Part shown: positions 1 to 9,900 of the stretch, piece after piece
Position numbering within the stretch: the stretch's first letter is position 1
How the letters are laid out: the number at the start of each line of letters is the position of its first letter
Source of the DNA: Methylobacterium aquaticum
GTDB taxonomy: Bacteria > Pseudomonadota > Alphaproteobacteria > Rhizobiales > Beijerinckiaceae
NCBI RefSeq assembly: GCF_016804325.1
Contig: NZ_CP043628.1
Coordinates: 62,001 to 126,000, forward strand
Length of the DNA: 64,000 nucleotides
Direction: 5' to 3'
The notes under the pieces: model-generated
Database searches by the model: none
Seen by the model: only the letters and a program-made list of their open reading frames with translations
Told to the model about the DNA's origin: nothing
Made by a program: the position numbers and the translations under genes

Positions 1-1
1 G

Positions 2-892
2 CAGAAGGGGGAGGTCGTCGCGATCCTCGACAGTCGCGAAGTGGCAGACGCCAAGAGCGAATATCTCACCGCATCGGTCAAGGCTGACCTGGAGAAGACC
101 AACTTCGATCGCCAAGCTGCGCTCTGGGACAAGCGCATCTCGGCCGAGTCCGCCTACCTCAACGCCAAGGCTGTGTATGCCGAGGCGGCGCTGCGGCAGG
201 ACCTCGCTCGCCAGAAGCTGTCGGCGCTCGGGCTCAATGCGGCGGAAGTCGCTAAGCTCGCCAAGCAGGACGAGACGACCCCGAACACGTCCACCTTGCG
301 TCAGTACGAACTACGCGCGCCGTTGAGCGGGCGGGTCGTCGAGCGCAAGGTTGACGTCGGCACCACGGTGGGTGGCCAAGGTGATCCCTCCGACCTCTAC
401 ACCGTGGCCGATCTTTCGACCGTCTGGATCGAACTTTCAGTGTCGACCTCCGACCTCGCCAAGGTCCGGGAAGGCGCGTCCGTCACCGTGACGCCGGGCA
501 GAGAGGGCGGTGAGCGTAAGGAGCAGGGCAAGGTCATTTTCGTCAGTCCCCTTCTCAACGCCGAGACTCGCTCGGCTCGCGTCATCGTCGCACTACCGAA
601 CAGGGATATGGGCTGGCGGCCCGGCACCTATGTCAATGCCGAGCTCGAGGTGTCGCGGGACAAGGTGCCCGTTCGCGTACCCAAGTCGGCGCTGCAGACG
701 ATTGAGGGCAGACGCGTCGTCTTCGTGCGCACGGACGAGGGTTTCGAGAAGCGCGAAGTCGAACTCGGCCGGTCCGACGATGATGCGGTGGAGGTCGCCT
801 CCGGGCTGAAGCCGGGCGAGGAGATCGCGATCGCTAACTCCTTCCTCCTCAAGGCTGAGCTCGGCAAGAGCGAAGCCGATCACGATCATTGA
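2..892 (+). CDS. RND efflux periplasmic adaptor (CzcB/CusB-like), 5' end outside window
   Basis: Membrane-fusion protein linking an inner-membrane RND pump to an outer-membrane channel. The frame is open from base 2, where it reads QKGEVVAILDSREVADAKSE, the usual end of the first half of the lipoyl/barrel-sandwich domain, so the gene starts before the window and the GTG at 41 is not its start. An alpha-helical hairpin (about 45-200), the second lipoyl half with APLSGRVVERKV, a beta-barrel and a membrane-proximal domain follow. The C-terminus is a short His/Asp tail (DHDH). The stop lies 11 bases before the pump start, so the two are co-transcribed. Zn/Co/Cd specificity is inferred from the pump and the CDF gene downstream. 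Confidence 0.9.
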   Translation, partial: QKGEVVAILDSREVADAKSEYLTASVKADLEKTNFDRQAALWDKRISAESAYLNAKAVYAEAALRQDLARQKLSALGLNAAEVAKLAKQDETTPNTSTLRQYELRAPLSGRVVERKVDVGTTVGGQGDPSDLYTVADLSTVWIELSVSTSDLAKVREGASVTVTPGREGGERKEQGKVIFVSPLLNAETRSARVIVALPNRDMGWRPGTYVNAELEVSRDKVPVRVPKSALQTIEGRRVVFVRTDEGFEKREVELGRSDDDAVEVASGLKPGEEIAIANSFLLKAELGKSEADHDH

Positions 893-903
893 GGAGAATG
901 GAC

Positions 904-3900
904 ATGATCAGCCGCATCCTCGACTTCTCGGTCCACCAGCGCTGGCTCGTCCTGCTCATGTCATTGCTCGCCGCCGGCTTTGGCGGCTACGCGGTGACGA
1001 AGCTGCCCATCGATGCGGTGCCGGACATCACCAACAATCAGGTCCAGATCAACACGGTCGCGCCCTCGCTCTCGCCGGTCGACATCGAGAAGCAGGTTAC
1101 CTACCCAGTCGAGACCGCATTGGCCGGCATCAAGGGGCTCGAGTACACCCGCTCGCTCTCACGCAACGGCTTCTCCCAGGTGACAGCCGTCTTCGCCGAA
1201 AAGCTCGACATCTACTTCGCTCGCCAGCAGGTAGCCGAGCGGCTTGCGCAGGTGAAGCAGGATCTGCCGCCCGGGGCGGAACCCAGCATGGGCCCGATCT
1301 CGACCGGGCTCGGCGAGATCTACATGTGGACGGTCCATTATGCCAAGCCCGTCGAGCGTAAGATCTCGGAAGCCGGCAGGCCCGGCTGGCAGCCGGACGG
1401 CAGCTATCTGACGCCGGAGGGGCAGCGGCTGCGCACCGCGCTGGAGCAGACTGCCTACCTGCGTACCGTTCAGGACTGGATCATCCGGCCCCAGATCAAG
1501 ACAGTGCCCGGGGTTGCCGGCATCGATGGCATCGGCGGCTTCGAGAAACAGTACCACGTCCAGCCCGACCCGACGAGGCTCGCTGCCCTCGACTTATCCT
1601 TCAGTGATGTCGCGCGGGCACTTGAGACCAATAACGCCAACCAGGGCGCCCGCTACCTGGAGGACAATGGCGAGGGCTACGTCGTGCGCGCCGCCGGCCG
1701 CCTCGAGAGCATGGAGGAAATCGCGGAGGTTGTGGTTGCGACGCGAGGCGGCGTGCCGATCCGGATCCGCGACATCGCCGAAGTGCGTATCGGGCGCGAC
1801 CTGCGCACGGGCTCTGGCAGCGAGAACGGGCAGGAGGTCGTTGTCGGCACTGCCCTGATGCTGATCGGCGAGAACAGCCGTACTGTCGCAGCCGCGGTCG
1901 ACGCCCGGATGAACCAGATCCGCCAGTCGCTGCCTCCCGGAGTCGAGGTTCAGACGGTGCTCGACCGCACTCGCCTCGTCGAGGCGACCGTAAAGACGGT
2001 CGTGAAGAACCTATCCGAAGGCGCGGCCCTCGTTATCATCATCCTCTTCCTGCTGCTCGGGAACATCCGAGCGGCCATCATCACCGCGTTGGTCATCCCG
2101 GTTGCCATGCTGATGACCTTGACCGGCATGGTCGAAGCGAAGATTTCAGCCAATCTGATGAGTCTCGGCGCCCTCGACTTCGGCCTGATCGTCGATGGAG
2201 CCGTCATTATCACTGAGAACGCCCTGCGGCACCTCGCCGAGCGGCAGCACGAACTGGGGCGGACCCTTGATACCGAGGAGCGTCTGCAGACGGTGCGAGC
2301 CTCGGCCGAGGAGATGATCAAGCCTTCGCTCTACGGGCAGGCCATCATCATCCTGGTCTACGTGCCTCTCCTCACTTTCACCGGCGTCGAAGGCAAGATG
2401 TTCGAGCCAATGGCGCTCACCGTTATCATCGCCCTCGCCTCGGCCTTCATCCTGTCTTTGACCTTCGTGCCAGCGCTGATCGCCATTGCGATTACCGGCA
2501 AGGTCACTGAGAAGGACAATTTCATCATCCGGGCGCTCAAGGCGGTCTACCGGCCTGTGCTCGACGGGGCGGTACGCGCTCCCTTGGCGTTCATTGGGGG
2601 AGCGCTGTTGCTCCTCGTCGCGGCCGGCATGCTGTTCACTCGGCTCGGCACGGAGTTTATCCCGCAACTCGACGAGAAGAGCATCGCGCTCAATGCGACT
2701 CGCATTCCCTCGACCTCGCTGACTCAATCGCAGGCGATGCAGCTCAAGGTTGAGCAGGCGATCGCGAAGTTTCCGCAGGTGGCCTATGTCTTCTCGAAGA
2801 CCGGTACGGCGGAGGTCGCATCCGACCCGATGCCGCCGAACTCCTCGGACACTTTCGTCATCCTCAAGCCGCAGGACGACTGGCCGGACCCGTCGCAAAG
2901 CAAGGCCGAGCTGCAGGAGCAGATCGAGGCTGCGGTCGGCAAGCTCGCCGGCAACGTCTACGAGTTCTCCCAGCCGATCCAGCTTCGGTTCAACGAACTT
3001 CTAGCCGGCACCCGCGGCGACCTCGCCGTGAAGGTGTTTGGCGAGGAGTTCGAGCCGATGCTGAAAGTGGCCAACCAAGTCGCCGGGGTGTTGCGGGGCA
3101 TTACGGGCGCCGAGGACGTGAAGGTCGAGCAGACGGCAGGCCTGCCGTTCCTAGAGATCAAGATCGACAAGGCTGAGGCCGCCCGCTACGGCCTGAGCAC
3201 TGGGGCGATCCAGGAGGTCATCGGCGCGGCGATCGGCGGGCGAGACGCTGGTATCGTCTTCGAGGGCGATCGGCGTTTTCCCATCGTGGTGCGTCTCACC
3301 GACAAGGTGCGCGAGGACCGCGAGGCACTGGAAAACATCCCGGTGCCGCTGCCGCCGGGCGCGAACGGCAGGGCGTCATCCGTTCTGCTGAAGCAGGTGG
3401 CACGCTTCTCCGTCACCGAGGGGCCAAACCAGATCTCGCGCGAGAACGGCAAGCGGCGCGTCGTGGTGACCGCGAACGTGCGCGGTCGCGACATCGGCTC
3501 GCTCGTGGCTGAGGCCCAGTCCAAGGTCGGTAGCCAGGTCCAACTGCCGCCGGGGTACTACGTGACCTGGGGCGGACAGTTCGAAAATCTCGCCTCTGCC
3601 AAGCAGCGCCTCGTGATCGTGGTGCCGGTCTGCTTCTTCCTGATTTTCCTATTACTCTATTCGGCCCTGGGTTCTCCGCGGGACGCGCTCCTGGTGTTCA
3701 GCGCCGTGCCACTCGCATTGACTGGCGGCATCTTCGCCCTGTGGCTGCGCGGTATGCCGGTCTCAGTACCGGCAGCTGTCGGGTTCATCGCATTGTCGGG
3801 TGTAGCAGTGCTCAACGGCCTCGTGATGCTGACCTTCATCAAGCAGCTCGTCGCCGAGGGGCGCCCGAAACGTGAGGCCATTCTCGAGGGTGCCATGACC

Positions 3901-4152
3901 CGGCTGCGGCCGGTGGCGATGACTGCGCTCGTAGCGTCCCTCGGCTTCGTGCCGATGGCCATAGCAACGGAGACCGGCGCGGAGATCCAGCGGCCTCTGG
4001 CGACCGTCGTCATAGGTGGCCTGATCAGTGCAACTCTGCTCACGCTTATCGTGTTGCCAGCGCTCTACGCCCGCTTTGGCAAGGTGACACTCGCGAAGGC
4101 GGCCGAGCGCCCGACCGAACCGGTGCCGCGACGCCTCAAGGCAGCGGAGTAG
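904..4152 (+). CDS. czcA: Heavy-metal RND efflux pump, CzcA family
   Basis: Proton-driven inner-membrane pump exporting divalent metal through a tripartite complex. The start at ATG 904 is preferred over TTG 889 and ATG 898 because GAGGAG at 891-896 then has normal spacing; the protein has 1082 residues. It has the RND layout: TM1 (about 13-30), a large periplasmic loop, TM2-6 (about 340-535), a second loop and TM7-12. TM4 carries DFGLIVDGAVIITEN, with D425, D431 and E438 matching the Asp/Asp/Glu relay of the heavy-metal subfamily. The porter domain has LGTEFIPQLDEKSIALN, closer to CzcA than to CusA, and lacks the CusA methionine relay. Export of Zn/Co/Cd is therefore more likely than Cu/Ag. 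It is followed 4 bases later by a small secreted protein. Confidence 0.93.
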   Translation: MISRILDFSVHQRWLVLLMSLLAAGFGGYAVTKLPIDAVPDITNNQVQINTVAPSLSPVDIEKQVTYPVETALAGIKGLEYTRSLSRNGFSQVTAVFAEKLDIYFARQQVAERLAQVKQDLPPGAEPSMGPISTGLGEIYMWTVHYAKPVERKISEAGRPGWQPDGSYLTPEGQRLRTALEQTAYLRTVQDWIIRPQIKTVPGVAGIDGIGGFEKQYHVQPDPTRLAALDLSFSDVARALETNNANQGARYLEDNGEGYVVRAAGRLESMEEIAEVVVATRGGVPIRIRDIAEVRIGRDLRTGSGSENGQEVVVGTALMLIGENSRTVAAAVDARMNQIRQSLPPGVEVQTVLDRTRLVEATVKTVVKNLSEGAALVIIILFLLLGNIRAAIITALVIPVAMLMTLTGMVEAKISANLMSLGALDFGLIVDGAVIITENALRHLAERQHELGRTLDTEERLQTVRASAEEMIKPSLYGQAIIILVYVPLLTFTGVEGKMFEPMALTVIIALASAFILSLTFVPALIAIAITGKVTEKDNFIIRALKAVYRPVLDGAVRAPLAFIGGALLLLVAAGMLFTRLGTEFIPQLDEKSIALNATRIPSTSLTQSQAMQLKVEQAIAKFPQVAYVFSKTGTAEVASDPMPPNSSDTFVILKPQDDWPDPSQSKAELQEQIEAAVGKLAGNVYEFSQPIQLRFNELLAGTRGDLAVKVFGEEFEPMLKVANQVAGVLRGITGAEDVKVEQTAGLPFLEIKIDKAEAARYGLSTGAIQEVIGAAIGGRDAGIVFEGDRRFPIVVRLTDKVREDREALENIPVPLPPGANGRASSVLLKQVARFSVTEGPNQISRENGKRRVVVTANVRGRDIGSLVAEAQSKVGSQVQLPPGYYVTWGGQFENLASAKQRLVIVVPVCFFLIFLLLYSALGSPRDALLVFSAVPLALTGGIFALWLRGMPVSVPAAVGFIALSGVAVLNGLVMLTFIKQLVAEGRPKREAILEGAMTRLRPVAMTALVASLGFVPMAIATETGAEIQRPLATVVIGGLISATLLTLIVLPALYARFGKVTLAKAAERPTEPVPRRLKAAE

Positions 4153-4156
4153 GAGC

Positions 4157-4720
4157 ATGAGCGGTCGATGTGCCAGATGGCTCGGGATGATCGCAGTTGC
4201 CGCACGCCTGCACATTGCAGGCGCCGATGCGGCTGAAGCACCTGTGGCCGAGGCACCGTTCGGCTTCGCTTGGGGGCCAACCACCAAGGTGCCGCGCCCA
4301 AGCAACATCGAACGCGAGGCGAACCTGACTGCGCTGTTCTACCCCCGCGGTTGGGATCCAGCCACCGGACCTGCAACGTCCGAGGTGATCTTGGTGGTCT
4401 GCCGGGACGAAGGTCTTCAGCAGGTAGTCTGGGTCGGGCTGCCGATGGCCGGCGCAACCCTTGAGAGGACACGTCAGGCCATTCATGCCGAAGGTGTTCG
4501 TCGATATGGGGAGTCCGGCTCGGGGGCGACTTCCGACTCGGAGGTCTGGCCTGGCGGCCGCGCGCTTCTGGCAAGCCGAGAGGTTGCGGGCGGTCACCGC
4601 GAACTCGTCATGACATCCTTCGGTCCTGATTACGCGGCCTGCTCCAAGACCCATCGTACCGAGACCGGGCACCCCGCCGGTACGCACATGGCTGATTTAA
4701 TCGGCACCGACAGTCCCTGA
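4157..4720 (+). CDS. Hypothetical exported protein in efflux operon
   Basis: A 187-residue protein of unknown function starting 4 bases after the pump stop, so it is probably translated from the same mRNA. The N-terminus has two arginines, a hydrophobic stretch (about 8-22) and an alanine-rich region, consistent with a signal peptide cleaved near ADA-AEAP. The rest is soluble, has two cysteines and no recognised metal motif. Its position suggests a periplasmic accessory of the Czc-like system, but no homology was recognised. The region is GC-rich, so the reading frame rests on operon position and start spacing. Confidence 0.6.
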   Translation: MSGRCARWLGMIAVAARLHIAGADAAEAPVAEAPFGFAWGPTTKVPRPSNIEREANLTALFYPRGWDPATGPATSEVILVVCRDEGLQQVVWVGLPMAGATLERTRQAIHAEGVRRYGESGSGATSDSEVWPGGRALLASREVAGGHRELVMTSFGPDYAACSKTHRTETGHPAGTHMADLIGTDSP

Positions 4721-4767
4721 AATATCTGGCTGTATCGGCCGTCATCACAAGGGGGTCAAAGGCGATT

Positions 4768-5685
4768 ATGGGACACGGACACGCGCACGGCGCCAGCATT
4801 CCATCGGGCTCGGCTGCAGCGAGGAACAGGGCGCGCCTCTCCTGGGCGCTGGCCCTGACCCTAAGCTACATGTTGGCTGAGGTCATTGGCGGCCTGCTCA
4901 CCGGCAGTCTCGCGCTGCTGGCCGATGCCGCACACATGGTGACCGACGCCGGCGGTCTCGCCCTGTCGCTGCTTGCCATCCATTACGCGAGCAAGGCGCC
5001 GACGTCGGGCAAAAGCTTCGGCTACCTACGCTTCGAGATTTTAGCGGCGCTCGCCAATGCCGTGGTGCTGCTCGGGGTGACAGCCTACATCCTCTACGAG
5101 GCTTATCGTCGCTTCGTGGAGCCCAACGAGATCCTTGGCTGGCCGATGATGCTGGTGGCGTTCGTCGGCCTCGGCGTAAACCTCGCCAGCATGAAACTGC
5201 TGGCGGGTGGCTCATCCGAGAGCCTCAACGTGAAGGGGGCCTACTTCGAGGTCTTCTCTGACATGCTGGGCTCGATTGGTGTCATCGTCGCGGCGCTTGT
5301 GGTAATGGGGACTGGTTGGCGCTGGGTCGATCCGGTTGTCGGAGCGGTTATTGGCCTGTTCATCGTCCCACGGACATGGCGGCTTCTCAGCGAAGCGTTG
5401 CACATCCTTTTGGAGGGAACGCCCCCAGGCCTCGACCTTGCCGTCCTTAAGACCCAAATTGAGACAATGCCGAACGTGATCCGGGCCTATGACTTGCATG
5501 CTTGGACATTGACGTCAGGCTTCAATGCCATGACGTGTCACGTCGTCGTGAACGATGTAACATCCGGTCCTAATTTGGTTCGGTCAATTCGTTCTATTAT
5601 GAAGGTGCGATATAACATTGATCACGTCACCGTTCAGATTGAAGATGAGCAACTTGCATCAGAAGCCTCAGTGTTGCCGGTCTAA
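4768..5685 (+). CDS. czcD: Cation diffusion facilitator (CzcD/ZitB-like Zn/Cd exporter)
   Basis: Inner-membrane metal/proton antiporter of 305 residues. The N-terminus is histidine-rich (MGHGHAHG), six TM helices span about 26-205, and a cytoplasmic ferredoxin-like domain follows with HILLEGTPPG and the usual HVTVQIE strand. The TM2 site is ADAAHMVTDAGG (H56, D60). The TM5 site reads EVFSDMLGS, with E161 where many family members have His or Asp, and D165. In the CDF family these four residues bind Zn/Cd/Co. It sits 47 bases after the small exported protein, suggesting a shared Zn/Cd resistance role with the RND pump. The last third of the gene is noticeably less GC-rich than its start. Confidence 0.92.
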   Translation: MGHGHAHGASIPSGSAAARNRARLSWALALTLSYMLAEVIGGLLTGSLALLADAAHMVTDAGGLALSLLAIHYASKAPTSGKSFGYLRFEILAALANAVVLLGVTAYILYEAYRRFVEPNEILGWPMMLVAFVGLGVNLASMKLLAGGSSESLNVKGAYFEVFSDMLGSIGVIVAALVVMGTGWRWVDPVVGAVIGLFIVPRTWRLLSEALHILLEGTPPGLDLAVLKTQIETMPNVIRAYDLHAWTLTSGFNAMTCHVVVNDVTSGPNLVRSIRSIMKVRYNIDHVTVQIEDEQLASEASVLPV

Positions 5686-5690
5686 ATTCC

Positions 5691-5876
5691 ATGTCTGGCA
5701 AGAAGCTAGGGCGTCAGCATTACCCGACACAACATGCCCCCAAAGGACGTCGGCGTGTCCGACGTCATATATTAGAAAATGCAAATAGGAAATTTTCGAC
5801 CATAATAGCGGGTATGATATTTTTACTGATGACATTGTTCCTATTTTTAAGTATTAACAACTTCCATCAATCGTAA
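5691..5876 (+). CDS. Possible small membrane protein
   Basis: A 61-residue frame starting 5 bases after the CDF stop: a basic N-terminal half, then one hydrophobic segment (about 39-55). It lies where composition changes from GC-rich to AT-rich, and the start has no convincing ribosome site. It could be a real single-TM peptide translated from the CDF mRNA, or chance. No homologue was recognised. Confidence 0.3.
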   Translation: MSGKKLGRQHYPTQHAPKGRRRVRRHILENANRKFSTIIAGMIFLLMTLFLFLSINNFHQS

Positions 5877-6174
5877 ATTGTAAAGATGAGATTTTATTTG
5901 ATATGCAAATTTATTGCCTTGCATACGCTCACTGACAGTATGATAAAATAAATATTTACGACTAAAATAATTGATGTGGTTCTCCCCATTTCTACGACAG
6001 CGAATTGCCGACTTTCTTGTCAAAAGCGAGTTTGCCATTTTCGCCAATGATGTTGTTTCCGCTATGGGGCAGTTATCTTGTATGGCTTTGGATCTCACTA
6101 CATCCGAACTCGAGAGATGAACGGGAGCGCCGGCTTAGTTCTGCCAACTACGATCCCTCCAGACAAATGACTAT
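5877..6174. other. AT-rich intergenic stretch
   Basis: About 300 bases with AT content far above the surroundings, including 5880-5990. A minus-strand frame of 83 residues crosses it, but its composition is not protein-like. Nothing further could be assigned. The base composition marks a junction between separately acquired segments. Confidence 0.4.
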
Positions 6175-6660
6175 TTGACGCCCACTCTTTCCGATCGCCA
6201 ACACGTCGAACTCGCAATTCCAGCCTACCTTCTCTACGCGCTGACCGCTGGAGCGGGTGTGTTCGTCCCAAGCGACCCCGATCACGCGGTAAGGGCCGAA
6301 GCCGACGTCGCAGCGTTGCGCACCGACCTGCATTTCGCCTGCCTCGAACTGCTCGACGATTTGATCCCGAGAAAGAAGCACGCCCTCCTGCGCCGGATCG
6401 AGCTCATCGGTAAGGGCGTGATCGCAAACTGGGGTGAGCGACCGGCGCTGACCGTCATGTTGGCGCTTTGGTATTTCCTCAAGGACCTGACCGACCGCGA
6501 GGTATTGATCCTCTGGGAGGGCTCAGCGATGGAGCGCGCGACGAGCAAGCTCCTGCCTATGTTCGAGCACGGCTTCGACGAACAAAAGCGCGACACCGCG
6601 GCCCAGGAACAATTTCGTCAGCTTCTCGCTCACCTGCAGGATGAGAGGTTGTACTGCTAA
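6175..6660 (+). CDS. Hypothetical protein
   Basis: A 161-residue soluble protein of unknown function. The frame has normal high-GC codon use and an amphipathic helical pattern (for example LLDDLIPRKKHALLRRIELI), and ends in Cys before the stop. The start used is TTG 6175, but no clear ribosome site precedes it and the true N-terminus could differ. It stands alone between two AT-rich gaps (5877-6174 and 6661-6800). No domain was recognised. Confidence 0.5.
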   Translation: MTPTLSDRQHVELAIPAYLLYALTAGAGVFVPSDPDHAVRAEADVAALRTDLHFACLELLDDLIPRKKHALLRRIELIGKGVIANWGERPALTVMLALWYFLKDLTDREVLILWEGSAMERATSKLLPMFEHGFDEQKRDTAAQEQFRQLLAHLQDERLYC

Positions 6661-6911
6661 AGACCGAAGCAATCCATCTTGCGAACTAAGCGCTGTAAGC
6701 ACATAAGTATGGAATAAGATAGATGTTGAATATCTAATAGACGAACATCAATATTAATTGTTGAGCTTGTAATAAATTGCGGAGCCAGTCAGAAACCAAT
6801 GAGAAACCGAACTGGGAACGAATACTCCCGGACGATGGAAGCCGGCGCGCCGGGCCCCGGCTGCGGTGACGGTCTCATCGCGCGCCGTCCCTCTTGTCGA
6901 GGTCCAGCATC

Positions 6912-9900
6912 ATGCCGTCAAACAGCCGCGACGCATTCTCGCCCGTGCCCAGTCGCTTTCGGTTCTTGTCCGATCTCAGGCAGATGGGGCGCCATCTCTT
7001 TATCTCTCGCCAGAAGAACGTCAGTGATGTCAACGATGAAGTTGATCCAGCTGCCGACGTTAGTATCCCTTCTACGCCCTCCTTGTTCCTGCTGAGCGAT
7101 CCGCCATGGCGTCGGGTGGCAGACGCAGGCGCCGGTAATTTTCGACACTTCGGCCCTGCCACCCTGGCCCCCATCGCGGCTGTTACGGGGCCCGGAAAGT
7201 TCGAGGTGCCGGATGAGGATCTCGTGATCCGGTCCGCCAATCTCGCAGATAAGTCGTTCTCGGCCCCGTCCTCTTCCATGCCGGAGGCAGCTTCGATCAA
7301 CTCGCTGGCGGGAGCGGAGAGCGTCATACTGGCAGCCGCCCTGCCCGCTGCCGGCGCGGCCCCGGTTGGATCGAGCGCGCCCAACCCCAACGTCGTATCG
7401 CCGTCCAACGCCGGAGGCTATCCGAGCATTCTCGAGACAATCGCCTCGGGTGCCGCGGTCCAGACCAACGCCGTGGCCTGCTGTGGGACCTGCGGCTACG
7501 TCAATTGCCCGCTGCGGCCTCTAGAATTGGAGGCTGGTAGCATCCTGTCGTCGAACGGCCAACTACCCGGAAGCGGCAGTGGGGCGCCCGCCGGCATCAC
7601 CACGCAGATCCCTGGTGGCGCCGAGACCGGTGTTCTTGCCAACGGTCGGGTCCTCATCCCATCCCTGAGCGGCCCCATCAGGACCGCAGTCGCGCCAGTG
7701 CGCACGCCCGGACTGACCGCCAATTCCCTGTCATTTAGTGCCACCGCTACGACAACCAACAAGATCATCCTCGAGAACCAGAAAATCGGCAATCCGGTTA
7801 GCGAGTGGGGCATTGATGGCGCGGGTAGTTCGAACATCGAAGGTTTCGCCACGGACATCAGCGTGAACGTCGGCAAGACGACCACTTTCAAGATCAACAC
7901 CGACTCGACGAATTATCGGATCGACATCTACCGGCTCGGCTATTACGGCGGCCTTGGCGCGCGCAAGATCGACACGATCCAGCATACTGGGCTGCAGACA
8001 CAGCCGACCCCGTTGCGCGACGCGGCGACCGGGATGGTCGACGCCGGCAACTGGTCGGTCTCAGCGTCATGGACCGTGCCGACGGACGCTGTCTCGGGCG
8101 TCTACATCGCCAAGCTGACGCGCCAGGACGGCACAGCGGGCGAGAACGAGATCCCGTTCATCGTCCGTGATGACAGTAGCACAAGCGACATCATCTTTCA
8201 GACGGCCGACACGACTTGGCAGGCCTACAACCCTTGGGGTGGGGCCAATCTCTACGGCGGCAACGGCCCGGCCACCGGCCAGGGCCAGGGGCGCGCCTAC
8301 GCGGTGAGCTACAACCGGCCGATCACCACCCGTGGCGGCGGCCTCGCAGCGGGGCCCCAGGACTACATCTACGGCGCCGAGTTCCCGGCAATCATGTGGC
8401 TAGAGCAGAACGGCTATGACGTCTCGTACATGTCGGGCATCGACGCCGACCGTAACGGTGGTCTGATCAAGAACCACAAGATGTATCTCAATGTCGGTCA
8501 CGACGAGTATTGGTCAGGAGCGCAGCGCGACAACGTCGAGGCGGCACGGGACGCCGGCGTCAACCTGGCGTTCTGGAGCGGCAACGAGGTCTACTGGCGC
8601 ACGCGGTATTCAAACAGCATCAGCAGCGACGCCACGCCGTACCGCACATTGGTCTCGTACAAGGAGACCTGGGGCGCCAACCAGAACCTCGATCCGACCA
8701 ATCAGTGGACCGGCACCTGGCGCGATCCCCGTGGACCCGCCGGGACGGTCGGCAACAACGATCCCGAGAATGCCCTGATGGGCACGATGTTCAAAGTCGA
8801 CTCGTACGTGCTCGACACCATCACGGTGCCGTACGACGACGCCAACCAGCGCTTCTGGCGCAATACCAGCGTCGCCGGCCTGCAGCCGGGCCAGACCGCC
8901 TCGCTCAACAAGAACTATCTCGGCTACGAGTGGGACGAGGCGCCCGATGACGCCTCGGCTCCTGCCGGGCTGGTGCGCCTGTCCTCGACCACCCTCGACC
9001 AGACGACCTATCTCCAGGATTACGGCAACACCACCGGCAAGGGCACGGCGACCCACAGCCTGACGCTCTACCGCGCCCCGAGCGGCGCCCTCGTCTTCGG
9101 CGCCGGCACCGTCTATTGGTCCTGGGGTCTGTCGGCCAACCACGACAACGAGGCGACGCCGACCGATCCCCGGATCCAGCAGGCGATGGTCAACCTGCTC
9201 GCCGATATGGGCGTGCAGCCGGGCACCCTCGACTCGGACCTGACTCCCGCCACCGCCTCGACCGACCGCACCGCGCCGACCTCGACCGTCACGACGCCGA
9301 CCACGGGGTCGAGCGTAACGGCCTTCACCCCGGTCACGATCACCGGCACCGCCAGTGATGCCGGTGGCGGCGTGGTCGCGGGCGTCGAGGTCTCGACCGA
9401 CAACGGCACCACCTGGCGCACCGCCACCGGTGACGAGAGCTGGAGCTACACGTTCGCGCCGCAGGTCGCCGGGACCTACCAGATCCGCACCCGGGCGACC
9501 GACGACAGCGTCAACCTGGAGACGCCGTTGGCCGGGCGCAGCCTGACGGTGACGGCTTCCCCCGCCCTTACCCTCTTCCCAGGCTCGGCCAGGCCTACGG
9601 TCACCAACACCGTCGACAGCACGGCAGTCGAGCTCGGCGTGAAGTTCCAGAGTTCCACCGCCGGCACGGTCAGCGGTATCCGCTTCTACAAGAGCAATCA
9701 GGATCGCGGGGTCCATGTTGGCACGCTGTGGTCGAGCACCGGCCAGAAGCTCGCCACCGTGACCTTCACCAACGAGACCACGGACGGCTGGCAGACCGCG
9801 ACCTTCTCGAACCCGGTCCCGATCACCGAGGGCACGACCTACACCGCCTCGTACTACTCGACGCTCGGGCACTATTCGAGCGACGTGAACTACTTCACCG

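Noticed and set aside
8610..9872. 420-residue minus-strand frame
   Set aside because: Antisense to the giant surface gene with shadow composition.
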